Source: Bacteroidales bacterium (GTDB lineage Bacteria > Bacteroidota > Bacteroidia > Bacteroidales > FEN-979). Taken from it: a stretch of DNA of 64,000 nucleotides. Where the stretch lies: NCBI GenBank assembly GCA_025355465.1, contig JANXZO010000048.1, positions 22,869 through 86,868 on the forward strand, in the 5' to 3' direction. The notes under the pieces are model-generated. The model had not been told where the DNA came from. It was given only the letters and a program-made list of their open reading frames with translations, and did not search any database. The translations under genes were made by a program, and so were the position numbers. Shown one piece after another: positions 34,099 through 44,091 of the stretch (the first letter of the stretch is position 1; every line of letters starts with the position of its first letter).

Positions 34099-34875
34099 AT
34101 GCAAAGTATTTTTTCAAAAGCCGAGGAGCTCAAAAACTCACCGCAGCGGGCAGCACTCTGCATCGTTGTTGCAACGAAAGGGTCTACTCCCCGCAAAGAG
34201 GGATCAAAAATGATCGTTTTCGCCGATGGAACTATTTACGGTAGCATTGGCGGGGGTTCAGTGGAAAAAAAGGTGACTGAAAAAACAGTGGAGCTCATTG
34301 CCCAGGGAAAGCCAGCCAAATGCTCCTTCAACCTCGAAGATGACCTCGGCATGCACTGCGGCGGATTTATGGAGGTTTACATCGAACCCATCAATCCTTC
34401 CCAGAAGCTCTTCATTTTCGGTGCAGGTCATATCGGAAAAGCATTGGCACGTTATGCCCGGGAATTTGATTTTTCCGTCACGGTTTTCGATCCCCGCGAA
34501 GGGATCTTTGCTGATCCTGAATTCGCGGCATACACCTGTATAGGCAAGGATTATTTCGAGGCTATCGGCGAGGCGGTTTTCGATGAGAACACCTACATCG
34601 TGATCGTAACCCCGAAACATAGCTATGACGAGGAGGTGCTTGTGAAGGTGGCTCGAAAACCCCACGCCTACGTTGGCATGGTGGGCAGCACGCGCAAGGT
34701 GGAGCAGGCCAGGAAACGTTTCCTGGAGGAGGATCTGCTCACAACCGAAGAGATAGATAAAATAGATATGCCGGTCGGTATTAAATTCCAGGCGCAGACT
34801 CCGCAGGAGATCGCCATCAGTATACTTGCCAAGCTGATCGACGTACGCAACAGTATCTTGAATAACAACAGCTAA
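34099..34875 (+). CDS. xdhC: XdhC/CoxI-family molybdenum-cofactor insertion protein
   Basis: A 258-residue XdhC/CoxI protein. The N-terminal XdhC domain shows IVVATKGSTPRKEGSKMIV and GSIGGGSVE; the C-terminal Rossmann domain starts LFIFGAGHIGKALARYA and ends with YVGMVGSTRKVEQARKRF. XdhC binds and sulfurates or delivers the molybdenum cofactor to xanthine dehydrogenase. Its place directly before xdhAB (4-base gap) supports this. Confidence 0.93.
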   Translation: MQSIFSKAEELKNSPQRAALCIVVATKGSTPRKEGSKMIVFADGTIYGSIGGGSVEKKVTEKTVELIAQGKPAKCSFNLEDDLGMHCGGFMEVYIEPINPSQKLFIFGAGHIGKALARYAREFDFSVTVFDPREGIFADPEFAAYTCIGKDYFEAIGEAVFDENTYIVIVTPKHSYDEEVLVKVARKPHAYVGMVGSTRKVEQARKRFLEEDLLTTEEIDKIDMPVGIKFQAQTPQEIAISILAKLIDVRNSILNNNS

Positions 34876-34879
34876 ATTC

Positions 34880-36328
34880 ATGTCGCAACAGACTATCCGG
34901 TTCCTCCTTGATGAAAGGGCAGTGGAGGTCGGTTTTAATGATTCTCCTGAGCTAAGCCCCACAACTACCCTGCTCAAATACCTCCGTTCGCTGCCCGGTC
35001 ATAAAGGGGTTAAAGAGGGCTGCGCCGAAGGGGATTGCGGAGCCTGCACTGTTGTAGTGGCCGAATCAGGTGAAGATGGCAAACTTGTTTACAAGGCCCT
35101 CGACTCGTGCCTTGTCTTCCTTCCCATGATCCATGGGAAACAGGTCATCACCGTCGAAAATCTTGCCGTGCGAAAAAACAATCAGGTAATACTTCACCCG
35201 GTACAGCAGATGCTGGTCGAGACCAACGGAACCCAGTGCGGATACTGCACCCCGGGTATCGTCATGTCACTCTTCGCACTTTATAAAAATCATCACGAAC
35301 CATCCCGTGAGGTAATTGAAGATGCGCTTACCGGTAACCTTTGCCGCTGTACGGGCTATCAACCCATCGTGGAAGCCGCCCTGAAGGCTTGCACCAATCA
35401 TGGGAAAGATCAGTTTTCTGACAAGGAGAAAGAGACTTCGGATCAGCTTTCCGCCATCTGCCGCAACAAGTCGACCCTTACGTTAAAAACACCCACCCAT
35501 ACCTACCTGAAGCCCTTCACCCTGGCGGAGGCCCTCAGTTTGCGGGGTCTTCATCCGGGAGCCCTCGTGATCAACGGCGCTACCGACATTGCGATGAGGC
35601 AGACCAAAAGCAGGGAGCTGCTCACAGAGATCCTGGACCTGTCGGCCGTTGATGAACTGAAAACCTGGAATGCCGGACCGGATGGCTTCATTTTTGGAGC
35701 AGGTCTGTCGATGGAACAATTGAAAAAATTTGCAGCCGGTAAACTCCCTGCGTTGTACGATATTTTATCCGTTTTTGGCTCCCTGCAAATCCGCAACCTG
35801 GCTACGCTCGGTGGCAATATCTGCTCAGCCTCACCCATCGGCGACCTTCTTCCGCTGTTTTATGTATTGGATGTAGGTGTGGTTTTAAAGTCAGCAGAAG
35901 CAGAAAGAGTGGTTCCCATTTCCGGATTCATCACTGGCTACCACCAAACCGTTCTGCAGCCCGACGAACTCATCACCGCCCTTACAGGACCCAGGCATTC
36001 GGTCGGGACCCTGCTGAAAACCTACAAGATATCCAAGCGGAAGAACCTGGATATCGCCACAGTAAGCGCTGCCTTCAGGCTGAACCTGAACGATGGAATG
36101 GTTGCCGGCATAGCCCTTGCCTATGGCGGCATGGCAGAAACCACGAAGCGGGCTACGTTAACTGAACAATACCTGAGCGGCAAAAAATGGTCGAGGGTGG
36201 TGGTGGAAAATGCGATGAAAATTATCGAATCAGAGTTCAGTCCCATTTCTGATGTCAGGTCTGGAGCGGAGTTCCGGAAAATAGTGGCAAGAAACCTTTT
36301 ATTGAAATTCTATGTCGAAACCGCTTAG
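34880..36328 (+). CDS. xdhA: Xanthine dehydrogenase small subunit (2Fe-2S and FAD)
   Basis: A 482-residue subunit. The plant-type 2Fe-2S cluster ligands lie in EGCAEGDCGAC (Cys48, 53, 56) with Cys77 nearby; the second cluster's ligands are QCGYCTPG (Cys120, 123) and LCRCTGY (Cys155, 157). Residues ~190-480 form the FAD domain (VINGATDIAMRQ; LGGNICSASPIGDLLP). It passes electrons from XdhB to NAD or another acceptor. It overlaps xdhB by 17 bases. The class is that of XdhA in the classical proteobacterial enzyme. Confidence 0.93.
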   Translation: MSQQTIRFLLDERAVEVGFNDSPELSPTTTLLKYLRSLPGHKGVKEGCAEGDCGACTVVVAESGEDGKLVYKALDSCLVFLPMIHGKQVITVENLAVRKNNQVILHPVQQMLVETNGTQCGYCTPGIVMSLFALYKNHHEPSREVIEDALTGNLCRCTGYQPIVEAALKACTNHGKDQFSDKEKETSDQLSAICRNKSTLTLKTPTHTYLKPFTLAEALSLRGLHPGALVINGATDIAMRQTKSRELLTEILDLSAVDELKTWNAGPDGFIFGAGLSMEQLKKFAAGKLPALYDILSVFGSLQIRNLATLGGNICSASPIGDLLPLFYVLDVGVVLKSAEAERVVPISGFITGYHQTVLQPDELITALTGPRHSVGTLLKTYKISKRKNLDIATVSAAFRLNLNDGMVAGIALAYGGMAETTKRATLTEQYLSGKKWSRVVVENAMKIIESEFSPISDVRSGAEFRKIVARNLLLKFYVETA

Positions 36329-38552
36329 TCATGACAGCGCCACAGGCCACGTAACCGGCGAATCGATCTATATAAACGATATGCCGGTGAACGGACAACT
36401 GCTTACAGGAAGGGTTGTGACGAGTTGCCATGCCCATGCCCGAATCATCCGGATCGACATCTCCGAAGCCCTGAAAACAGCGGGTGTTCATACGATCCTT
36501 ACGGCCCGAGATATCCCCGGTGAAAACCAGATGGGACCGGTCATTCACGACGAACTCTGCCTTGCCGAAACAGAAACAACCTTTATCGGGCAGGCGATTG
36601 CCCTGATTGCCGCCGAAAGTGAGGAGGCCGCCATTATAGCCGAAAAGCTGATCAGAATTGAGTATGAGCCGCTGGAGTCCATCCTCAGCATCGAGTCGGC
36701 CATGGCCGCTAACAACATCATTGCACCCGTCAGGAGGATTACACGGGGCGAGGTTGAACCGGCCCTCCGGAAAGCACCTCACAGGCTGAGTGGTGAAATG
36801 AGAACCGGGGCCCAGGAGCATTGGTACCTCGAAACCCAGACAGCACTGGCCATTCCCGGTGAAGGCAGGGAGATGAAGGTTTTTGCCTCGAGCCAGAATC
36901 CTGCCGAAACGCTGGCCATCGTAGCCGAAGTACTCGGCCTGCAGAAAAACGAGGTAGAGGTTGAAGTAAAACGCATCGGTGGCGCTTTCGGGGGCAAAGA
37001 GACCCAGGGAAACCACGTGGCAGCCTGGGCGGCGCTGCTGGCTGATGCCACCCGGCGGCCTGTAAAGATCCACCTCTTCCGCGACGACGATCAGGTGATG
37101 ACGGGGAAGCGTCACCGCTTCTTATCAAAGTACGAGATCGGTTTCGATGACCAGGGAATGATCCTTGCCTATAAGGTGGAACTGAACTCCGATGCAGGTT
37201 CCGCAACTGACCTCTCCCGGGCGATCCTGGAAAGATCTATGCTGCACGCCGAAAATTGCTACTACCTTCCGGTTGTCAGCATCACAGGACAGGCCTGGAA
37301 AACAAACCTTCCCTCCAATACAGCTTTCCGCGGTTTCGGCGGGCCGCAGGGGATGGCTGTCATCGAGAACGCCATCGACCGCATTGCCCGCTTCGTGAAA
37401 AAGGATGCCGCCTCGATCCGCTTCCTGAACTTCTACCGGCATGAGGAGAATAACGTCACCCCCTACGGACAGAAGATCGGAAACAACCGCCTTTTTCTCT
37501 TATATGAACGGTTGATGAACTCATCGGAATACTTAGGGCGGCGGGCCTTGGTTGATGAATTCAATGCCACCAATGAATTTTATAAGAAAGGGCTGGCGTT
37601 GATGCCCGTAAAATTCGGGATATCCTTCACGACAGCCTTTCTCAACCAGGCCGGAGCCCTGGTAAATGTTTACACCGACGGCACTGTTCTGGTCAACCAC
37701 GGCGGTACTGAAATGGGACAGGGACTGCATACCAAGATCAAACAGGTGGCTGCTTCTGAGCTCGGCATCTCACCAGACCGGGTCAGGGTTAATGCGACCA
37801 ACACCTCAAAAGTTCCCAACACATCTCCAACAGCCGCCTCCTCGGGCAGCGACCTCAACGGGATGGCGGTGAAAAATGCCATCGATACCATCAAATCGAG
37901 GCTGGCTGAACTTGCCCGAAAAGAGGACATTCCGGCTGACACCCCCTTTGAAGAATTATGCCGGCTGGCCCATCTGAACCGGGTTAGCCTGAGTGCAACC
38001 GGTTTCTATAAAACACCGGGCATTTACTTCGACCGTGAAACCGGGCAGGGGAACCCGTTTCATTACTTCGCCTATGGAATGGCCGTGTCGGAGGTGATGA
38101 TCGACACGCTTACGGGTAGCCATTCCCTTTTACGAAGCGACATTCTGCAGGATGTGGGAGATTCCATCAATGCAAGTCTTGACCGCGGACAGGTAGAAGG
38201 GGGATTCATTCAGGGCGTTGGTTGGTGCACCACAGAGGAGATCAAATGGGACAGCCGCGGAAACCTCCTCACCCACTCACCCGACACCTATAAAATTCCA
38301 ACCATTAACGATATACCGGCCGATTTCAGGATTGAGCTTTTGCCCAACGTGCCCAACGACGGGACCATCCGCAGAAGCAAAGCGGTTGGCGAGCCGCCCT
38401 TCATGCTGGGAATATCAGTCTGGCTGGCCATAAAAGATGCCATTTCGGCTGCCGGCAATCATCTTTCAGAACCCGCATTAAAAATCCCGGCAACCCACGA
38501 GGATATCCTCCTGGCGGTCAACTCATTACCACTAAAACAACCACTATTGTGA
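36312..38552 (+). CDS. xdhB: Xanthine dehydrogenase molybdopterin-binding subunit
   Basis: A 746-residue molybdenum hydroxylase large subunit. Typical segments: KRIGGAFGGKETQGN (molybdopterin contact), NTAFRGFGGPQGM (substrate Arg), GTEMGQGLHTKIKQVA and KAVGEPPFMLG carrying the catalytic Glu near the C-terminus. It hydroxylates xanthine/hypoxanthine-type purines. No in-frame TGA is present, so selenium, if used, is a labile cofactor, not selenocysteine. Overlaps xdhA and ygeY, so the operon is tightly coupled. Confidence 0.94.
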   Translation: MSKPLSHDSATGHVTGESIYINDMPVNGQLLTGRVVTSCHAHARIIRIDISEALKTAGVHTILTARDIPGENQMGPVIHDELCLAETETTFIGQAIALIAAESEEAAIIAEKLIRIEYEPLESILSIESAMAANNIIAPVRRITRGEVEPALRKAPHRLSGEMRTGAQEHWYLETQTALAIPGEGREMKVFASSQNPAETLAIVAEVLGLQKNEVEVEVKRIGGAFGGKETQGNHVAAWAALLADATRRPVKIHLFRDDDQVMTGKRHRFLSKYEIGFDDQGMILAYKVELNSDAGSATDLSRAILERSMLHAENCYYLPVVSITGQAWKTNLPSNTAFRGFGGPQGMAVIENAIDRIARFVKKDAASIRFLNFYRHEENNVTPYGQKIGNNRLFLLYERLMNSSEYLGRRALVDEFNATNEFYKKGLALMPVKFGISFTTAFLNQAGALVNVYTDGTVLVNHGGTEMGQGLHTKIKQVAASELGISPDRVRVNATNTSKVPNTSPTAASSGSDLNGMAVKNAIDTIKSRLAELARKEDIPADTPFEELCRLAHLNRVSLSATGFYKTPGIYFDRETGQGNPFHYFAYGMAVSEVMIDTLTGSHSLLRSDILQDVGDSINASLDRGQVEGGFIQGVGWCTTEEIKWDSRGNLLTHSPDTYKIPTINDIPADFRIELLPNVPNDGTIRRSKAVGEPPFMLGISVWLAIKDAISAAGNHLSEPALKIPATHEDILLAVNSLPLKQPLL

Positions 38553-39742
38553 AAGATTTGTTATTGAAGATCCACCAGCTGGCGGAAAAGTACACGGATT
38601 ATACTGCCGTTAACCTCTCGGAACTCGTAAAAATAACTTCGCTGAGCACGAAGGAGAAGGCGGTGGCCGAAAAGCTGCAGCATCAGATGCTGGAAGCCGG
38701 CTTCGACGAGGCCCGCATCGACGGGCTCGGCAACGTGATCGGCCGCATCGGGAATGGCAGCAAAACCCTTGTATTCGACGGACACATCGACACGGTGGAT
38801 GTTGGAAATATTGCCAACTGGAGCAGCGAACCCTTTTCGGGTGAGATCAGCAACGGCTTTGTGCATGGCCGGGGCACGGTGGACCAGAAGGGCGGACCCG
38901 CAGCATTTGTCACGGCAGGCAGGATTCTCAAGGAGCTGGCCTTCGACCGCGATTTGACAATTTACTTTACCGGAACAGTGATCGAAGAGGACTGTGACGG
39001 TCTTTGCTGGAAATACCTCATTGAGGAGGAGAAGATAAAACCCGATTTTGTTGTCATTACCGAACCCACAAACCTTAATATTTACCGGGGTCACCGCGGC
39101 AGGATGGAGATCGAGGTCACTTTCCGCGGACTCTCTTCGCACGGATCTGCTCCGGAGCGCGGGAAAAACGCCATCTACATGGCCTCATTCTTCTGTCTTG
39201 AGGTAGAGGACCTCAACGAACGCCTGAAGCGCGATGACTTTCTGGGAAAAGGGAGCGTAACAGTGACCGAATTTGTATCCGGAAGTCCCTCCCTGTGTGC
39301 TGTAGCCGATTATGCAAAAGTTCACCTCGACCGGCGGCTTACCTGGGGTGAAACCAAAGAATCGGCCGTGAACGAGATCCGCGGAATCCTGCACGGGATG
39401 GATGCTGAGGTGGTTGTGCTGCATTACGAAGAGACCGCCTGGACAGGAATCCGGTATGGCATGGAGAAGTACTATCCCACCTGGAAAATTGAGGAGCATG
39501 AGCCCCTTCTGGTAAAAGCCCAGGCTGCATTCACAGCGCTTTTTGGGAAAACGCCCGTCACCGACAAGTGGACCTTCTCAACCAACGGGGTTACCATAAA
39601 TGGCTTCTATAAAATTCCCTGCATTGGATTTGGCCCGGGGAATGAAGTACTTGCTCACGCCCCCGACGAAAAGGTACCGGTAGGCGACCTGGTGGCCGCA
39701 TCCGCATTTTACGCAGCATTGGCATATTATATTTCCGAATAA
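38549..39742 (+). CDS. ygeY: YgeY-type M20 metallohydrolase
   Basis: A 397-residue M20/M25/M40 di-zinc hydrolase. Metal ligands and catalytic residues are seen in LVFDGHIDTVD (His), GRGTVDQKGG (bridging Asp), VIEEDCDG (Glu pair) and TEPTNL; the dimerisation domain has GLSSHGSAPERGKNA. YgeY is a conserved member of the purine-degradation cluster and is thought to remove an acyl or carbamoyl group from an amino-acid intermediate. GTG start at 38549 forms a GTGA overlap with xdhB. Confidence 0.9.
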   Translation: MKDLLLKIHQLAEKYTDYTAVNLSELVKITSLSTKEKAVAEKLQHQMLEAGFDEARIDGLGNVIGRIGNGSKTLVFDGHIDTVDVGNIANWSSEPFSGEISNGFVHGRGTVDQKGGPAAFVTAGRILKELAFDRDLTIYFTGTVIEEDCDGLCWKYLIEEEKIKPDFVVITEPTNLNIYRGHRGRMEIEVTFRGLSSHGSAPERGKNAIYMASFFCLEVEDLNERLKRDDFLGKGSVTVTEFVSGSPSLCAVADYAKVHLDRRLTWGETKESAVNEIRGILHGMDAEVVVLHYEETAWTGIRYGMEKYYPTWKIEEHEPLLVKAQAAFTALFGKTPVTDKWTFSTNGVTINGFYKIPCIGFGPGNEVLAHAPDEKVPVGDLVAASAFYAALAYYISE

Positions 39743-39759
39743 ATCCGAAAAAAAATCCC

Positions 39760-40950
39760 ATGAACGCAACATTCAACAACCTGCTCTCTCTGCTCGACAA
39801 CACCGAATCCGGACTTTACGGAAAAGATTTTCTACTCACCTGGGAAAAGACCCACAACGAGATTGAAACCATTTTGGCTGTTGCGGAGGCCCTGAAAAAC
39901 CTGCGCGACCGCAACATCTCCGCCCGCTGCTTCGACTCCGGACTGGCCATTTCGCAGTTCCGCGACAATTCAACACGAACCCGTTTCTCCTTTGCCTCGG
40001 CGGCCAACCTTCTCGGGCTGGCTGTTCAGGATCTCGATGAGGGAAAATCGCAGATCGCCCATGGCGAAACCGTGCGTGAAACCTCTGCCATGATCTCCTT
40101 CCTGAGTGATGTGATCGGCATCCGCGACGACATGTTCCTCGGGGCCGGGAATGCATACATGCGCGAGGTGGGAGCCGCACTCGATGAGGCCTGTGCCGAC
40201 GGGGTCCTGCCACAGCGCCCGGGCATTGTCAATCTGCAGTGCGATATTGACCATCCAACACAGTCGATGGCCGACCTGCTCCACCTGAAAACCCTCTTTG
40301 GCTCACTCGAAAACCTGAAGGGAAAAAAGATTGCCATGACCTGGGCCTATTCTCCCAGCTACGGCAAACCCCTCTCCGTTCCCCAGGGCATCATCGGCCT
40401 GATGACACGCCTCGGCATGAAGGTTGATCTAGCCTACCCCGAGGGTTACGGGCTCATCCCCGAAGTGGTTGAACTGGCCGGCATCCAGACTAAAGGGAGT
40501 GGCGGTGCGTTCCGGGTTGTCAATTCCATGGAGGAGGCATTTAAGGATGCCGACATCGTCTATCCCAAAAGCTGGGCCCCTTACCATGTCATGCAGCGCC
40601 GTACTGAACTTCTGCGAAGCAATGACCACGGAGGGCTGAAGGATCTCGAAAAGGAGGGCCTTGCCAACAATGCAAAATTTAAAAACTGGGAGTGCACCGA
40701 GGAGAAGATGAAACTGACAAAGGATGGAAAAGCACTCTACATGCATTGCCTCCCGGCCGACATCTCAGGTGTTTCGTGCGATGAGGGTGAAGTGGCTGCC
40801 ACCGTTTTCGAACGTTACCGGATACCGCTTTATAAACAGGCAGGATTCAAGCCCTATATCATCGCTGCCATGATCCTCACCAACCGGTTTGAAAATCCTG
40901 CCAAGGAGCTGAGAAACCTGGAACACCGAGGGAAAGAACGGGTTATCTGA
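39760..40950 (+). CDS. ygeW: YgeW-type knotted carbamoyltransferase
   Basis: A 396-residue aspartate/ornithine carbamoyltransferase homologue. Carbamoyl-phosphate contacts are in DNSTRTRFSFASA (about residue 67-79) and the HPTQSMADLLHL loop; a late YMHCLPADISG carries the HCLP motif. YgeW is not an OTC; its substrate is debated and catabolic use (forming carbamoyl phosphate) is proposed. Carbamate kinase, the expected partner, is not in the window. The gene ends 8 bases inside the convergent hyuA gene. Confidence 0.9.
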   Translation: MNATFNNLLSLLDNTESGLYGKDFLLTWEKTHNEIETILAVAEALKNLRDRNISARCFDSGLAISQFRDNSTRTRFSFASAANLLGLAVQDLDEGKSQIAHGETVRETSAMISFLSDVIGIRDDMFLGAGNAYMREVGAALDEACADGVLPQRPGIVNLQCDIDHPTQSMADLLHLKTLFGSLENLKGKKIAMTWAYSPSYGKPLSVPQGIIGLMTRLGMKVDLAYPEGYGLIPEVVELAGIQTKGSGGAFRVVNSMEEAFKDADIVYPKSWAPYHVMQRRTELLRSNDHGGLKDLEKEGLANNAKFKNWECTEEKMKLTKDGKALYMHCLPADISGVSCDEGEVAATVFERYRIPLYKQAGFKPYIIAAMILTNRFENPAKELRNLEHRGKERVI

Positions 40951-42253
40951 TTACTAAATCCGCCTTTCCTATAATTTTTACACCTTGGTAAATTTCAGAA
41001 TCACACTGTTGTTTGTGATTCTTCACCGAAATTGTCGATTCATATTCCGGATCCCATATCACGATATCTGCATCGTAGCCGGGTTCAAGCTTCCCTTTAC
41101 AGGTGCCCATGCCGAAGATCTCAGCCGGTTTTGTTGAGACAAGGCGTACAAACTGATTGACCGAAATCCTTTTCTCCAGCACACCATAAGTATAAAGCAG
41201 TGGCAACCTGTGTTCGATGCCCCCCACTCCGCTGGGGATTTTCGTAAAATCATCGCTCCCTTGGTCCTTTTGTCCGAAAAGATTAAACGGACAATGATCT
41301 GTGGCCACCACGTCAAAGGTCCCGTCGCAAAGCCCCTCCCACAATCGCTGCTGATCATACAGGGTGCGCAGCGGAGGCGACATGATATAAGGCAACACCG
41401 ATTCATTGCTGAGGTTCAGGCCGTACCTTGACTCATCGAGTAGCAGGTAATGAGGACATGTCTCCGCAAATATTTTTATCCCTGATCTTTTTGCAGCGAC
41501 AATGGCATTTACACCGCCCCTTGTGGATATGTGAACAACATAGGTGGCACATCCTGTCTGCGCGGCCAGCCCGATGACCTTTTCTATGGCGACCACTTCT
41601 GTTTCCGCCGGACGGGAAATGGCGTGATAGGCCGGTTTTGTCTTCCCCTCTTTAAGGAGTCTTTGCTGCAAACTGTTTATCATCTCTCCCTCCTCGCAGT
41701 GGACCATCACCACAACGCCGGATCTGGCAGCCACCTCCATCAGCTCTTTCAGGGCCGGGTAGTCTATCCCGATCGAATCCCGGTATGCCAGATAGGCCTT
41801 CACAGAGCGGATCCCAAAGGTGCTGATGCATTGCTGAAGCTCCGTCCGAACCCCGGGGCTCCACTCACTGATTCCCAGGTGAAGCCGGCAGTTAACCACA
41901 CTTGCTGCCGATTCCGCAAGACGCAGCAGGTAAGCCTCAGCAAGTGGCTGACCGCGGCGGGGCGTGACAAAATCGATGATGGTGGTGGTACCCCCGGCCA
42001 GTGCGGCCCTGCTGCCGGAGAGAAAATCGTCGCACGAATTACCTGCAGGAACAGGCAATGCAAGGTGTACATGGGGATCAACGGCCCCTGGAAAAACAAG
42101 CTTACCCGAAGCATCAATGACCTCGTAACCGGGAAACAGTTGCGGATCAAAGTTGCCGATTGACCTGATCTTTCCATCAACAAGCTCAAGATCGGCGACT
42201 GTGGTTGAATCCGGTCCGACAAGCGTGCCGTTGATAATGAGTGTCGCGTTCAT
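40943..42253 (-). CDS. hyuA: Dihydropyrimidinase/hydantoinase-type amidohydrolase
   Basis: A 436-residue cyclic amidohydrolase. Metal ligands: DPHVHLALP (HxH), carboxylated Lys in SVKAYLAYRDS, His in VHCEEGEMI, VVHISTRGG and Asp in VATDHCPFNLF. It opens hydantoin- or dihydropyrimidine-type rings; in this cluster it should act on a ring-opened purine product. Located 8 bases downstream of ssnA on the same strand. Confidence 0.88.
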   Translation of the reverse strand: MNATLIINGTLVGPDSTTVADLELVDGKIRSIGNFDPQLFPGYEVIDASGKLVFPGAVDPHVHLALPVPAGNSCDDFLSGSRAALAGGTTTIIDFVTPRRGQPLAEAYLLRLAESAASVVNCRLHLGISEWSPGVRTELQQCISTFGIRSVKAYLAYRDSIGIDYPALKELMEVAARSGVVVMVHCEEGEMINSLQQRLLKEGKTKPAYHAISRPAETEVVAIEKVIGLAAQTGCATYVVHISTRGGVNAIVAAKRSGIKIFAETCPHYLLLDESRYGLNLSNESVLPYIMSPPLRTLYDQQRLWEGLCDGTFDVVATDHCPFNLFGQKDQGSDDFTKIPSGVGGIEHRLPLLYTYGVLEKRISVNQFVRLVSTKPAEIFGMGTCKGKLEPGYDADIVIWDPEYESTISVKNHKQQCDSEIYQGVKIIGKADLVIR

Positions 42254-42261
42254 AAGGGTAA

Positions 42262-43560
42262 TTAATGCATCCGTGCCCAGAGTATCCTGGCCTGCCGTCT
42301 GGCCTCCGAAAGAATCTCATCCTCGTCGACGGTGAGGATTTGTCCGTTTTCAACAATCAGTCTCCCCCCGGAAATCACATGGCTGATATGACGTGAATCA
42401 AGCCCGAAAAGAAAGTGCCCGTAAAAATTTGCCTCACCAAACGGGGTGGGTGTATCGTAATCCAGCACCACGAGGTTGTTCTCACCGTCGCCCGAAAATT
42501 CATTGCCCGCAAGGTAATGGTGCACATTGCGGAATCGCTGATGGGCTCCAGGGTAGTCGATGGCATCGCTGCTGTGTCCCGCAAAAAACGCCGCCTTCGC
42601 ACTTCTCAGCAGATCGCTGTGCATGCCATCGGTACCAAGCATGACGTTCTTTCCAAACCCTTTTGAATTGAAAATTCCTACAGAATTATTGAGGTTGCTC
42701 TCCATGTTCTCAACCACCCATGCCGGTGATGCACCAACAAGACTTCTCTCCTGGTCATCGAGGTGCAGACAGTGTGCAAGAATGCTCTTCGGAAATTGCA
42801 AAACGCCTGCCTTGTCGAGCCTTTCGGCAACCCTCATGCCATGAGCCTGAAGGCATAGCTCCTGGTCGCACAGGTCTTCGGCCACATGCATATGAATTCC
42901 CGAATTTGCACTGGCTGCGATCTCCACGGCGCGCTTCAGGGTATCGTCGCCAACAGTAAAAGAGGCATGCAGACCCACCAGTCCCTGGTAGTTCAAAAGA
43001 TAGGCAGCTGTTTCATCAAGCCCCTGTCGGGCGATATCGGCACCGTCGCGGTCGGAAATCTCATAACATAACAGGTGGCTAATCCCCACTGAAGCAAATG
43101 CTTTTGCAATGATCTCAAGACTGCCCGCAACCGCAAATGGCGAAGCATGGTGGTCGATTACGAAGGTGACCCCGCTTTTGGCGCATGCCATGGCGGTAAC
43201 CAGGGCACTGTACCGAATGATCTCATAATTGAGTGCCTTGTCGAGCGGCCACCAGACATACTGCAGAATTTCAGCAAAGTTCGCCGGACTCTTTTTCGGG
43301 GCATGCATCCCCCTTGCCAGCGCCGAGTAGGCATGATGATGTCCGTTGGCAAAGGATTTGGTGATGAACTTCCCGGTACAGTCGATTTCCTTCATTATTT
43401 CCGGGGAGGGATTTTCACCGCTCACGTGGGAAGAGGAGCTGGCCGTAAGTGGCTCGATAAATTTAATAACACCATTTACACCCTCCTCCACAAGAAGGTC
43501 GGTTTGCCTGAATTCAAGGGTTTGCCAGTCGATAAAAGTGCCGTTTTTCAGAAGGAGCAT
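42262..43560 (-). CDS. ssnA: SsnA-type aminohydrolase
   Basis: A 432-residue amidohydrolase (chlorohydrolase/guanine-deaminase-like). Ligands: SFANGHHHAYSALARGM (HxH), IHMHVAEDLCDQE, LAHCLHLDDQE and MLGTDGMHSDLL. SsnA belongs to the purine-degradation gene set and is predicted to deaminate or open a purine-derived ring. ATG at 43560, after an AAGGAG-like site (GGAG at 43554-43557 on the complementary strand reads CTCC, so the RBS is weak), gives the standard MLLLKNGTFIDW start. hyuA follows directly. Confidence 0.9.
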   Translation of the reverse strand: MLLLKNGTFIDWQTLEFRQTDLLVEEGVNGVIKFIEPLTASSSSHVSGENPSPEIMKEIDCTGKFITKSFANGHHHAYSALARGMHAPKKSPANFAEILQYVWWPLDKALNYEIIRYSALVTAMACAKSGVTFVIDHHASPFAVAGSLEIIAKAFASVGISHLLCYEISDRDGADIARQGLDETAAYLLNYQGLVGLHASFTVGDDTLKRAVEIAASANSGIHMHVAEDLCDQELCLQAHGMRVAERLDKAGVLQFPKSILAHCLHLDDQERSLVGASPAWVVENMESNLNNSVGIFNSKGFGKNVMLGTDGMHSDLLRSAKAAFFAGHSSDAIDYPGAHQRFRNVHHYLAGNEFSGDGENNLVVLDYDTPTPFGEANFYGHFLFGLDSRHISHVISGGRLIVENGQILTVDEDEILSEARRQARILWARMH

Positions 43561-43599
43561 AGTAAACAGATTCAGATACCAGACAAATATAAGGCTAAT

Positions 43600-44080
43600 T
43601 CTTCCACCTGGATGCGGGAATTCAGACAAACCACAGGATACTACGCTATGGACAGTGGCCCGGTTTGCTGAAGAGGTTGCCCAGGTGAGATCGGCACTTG
43701 ATTTGAAAAGGGTAATTATTCTCGGACAATCGTGGGGTGGCGCGCTGGCGCTGGGTGACTATTCGGCACGGGCTTTTGGGAAACTGTCGACAACATTTTA
43801 CGGTTATATGTGGGGCCCCAGTGAGTTTACCGTCACAGGCACGCTGAAAAATTACGACCGCAGCAACCAGCTTGCCGGGATCACCGTGCCAACTTTGTTT
43901 ACCTGTGGTGAATTTGATGAGGCAACACCGGCTGCAAACAACTATTACAAGAGCTTGATTCCAGGCTCAGAAATCCATGTTTTTTCCGGGGCTTCCCACG
44001 CACATCATCTTGAAAAAAGTGCAGAATTTTTATCCGTGGTGCGTGATTTCATGCACCGTTGTGAAGCCGGGAAAAAGTGA
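43600..44080 (+). pseudogene. Remnant of a prolyl iminopeptidase-like alpha/beta hydrolase
   Basis: A single rightward frame contains two separate pieces of a prolyl iminopeptidase. The first (from about 43610) has GCGNSDKPQDTTLWTVARF and the nucleophile elbow LGQSWGGALAL. Near 43785 it jumps directly to the C-terminal part (MWGPSEFTVTGTLKNYDR, then FTCGEFDEATPA and GASHAHHLEK). The N-terminal oxyanion-hole region and the whole lid domain (estimated 70-80 residues) are missing. There is no start codon with a signal. Most likely a dead gene in the spacer between ssnA and the XdhD-like gene. Confidence 0.75.
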
Positions 44081-44091
44081 CCCGCATCTTC

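Noticed and set aside
36255-37115. Leftward frame of 286 codons opposite xdhB
   Set aside because: Shadow of the conserved xdhB gene.
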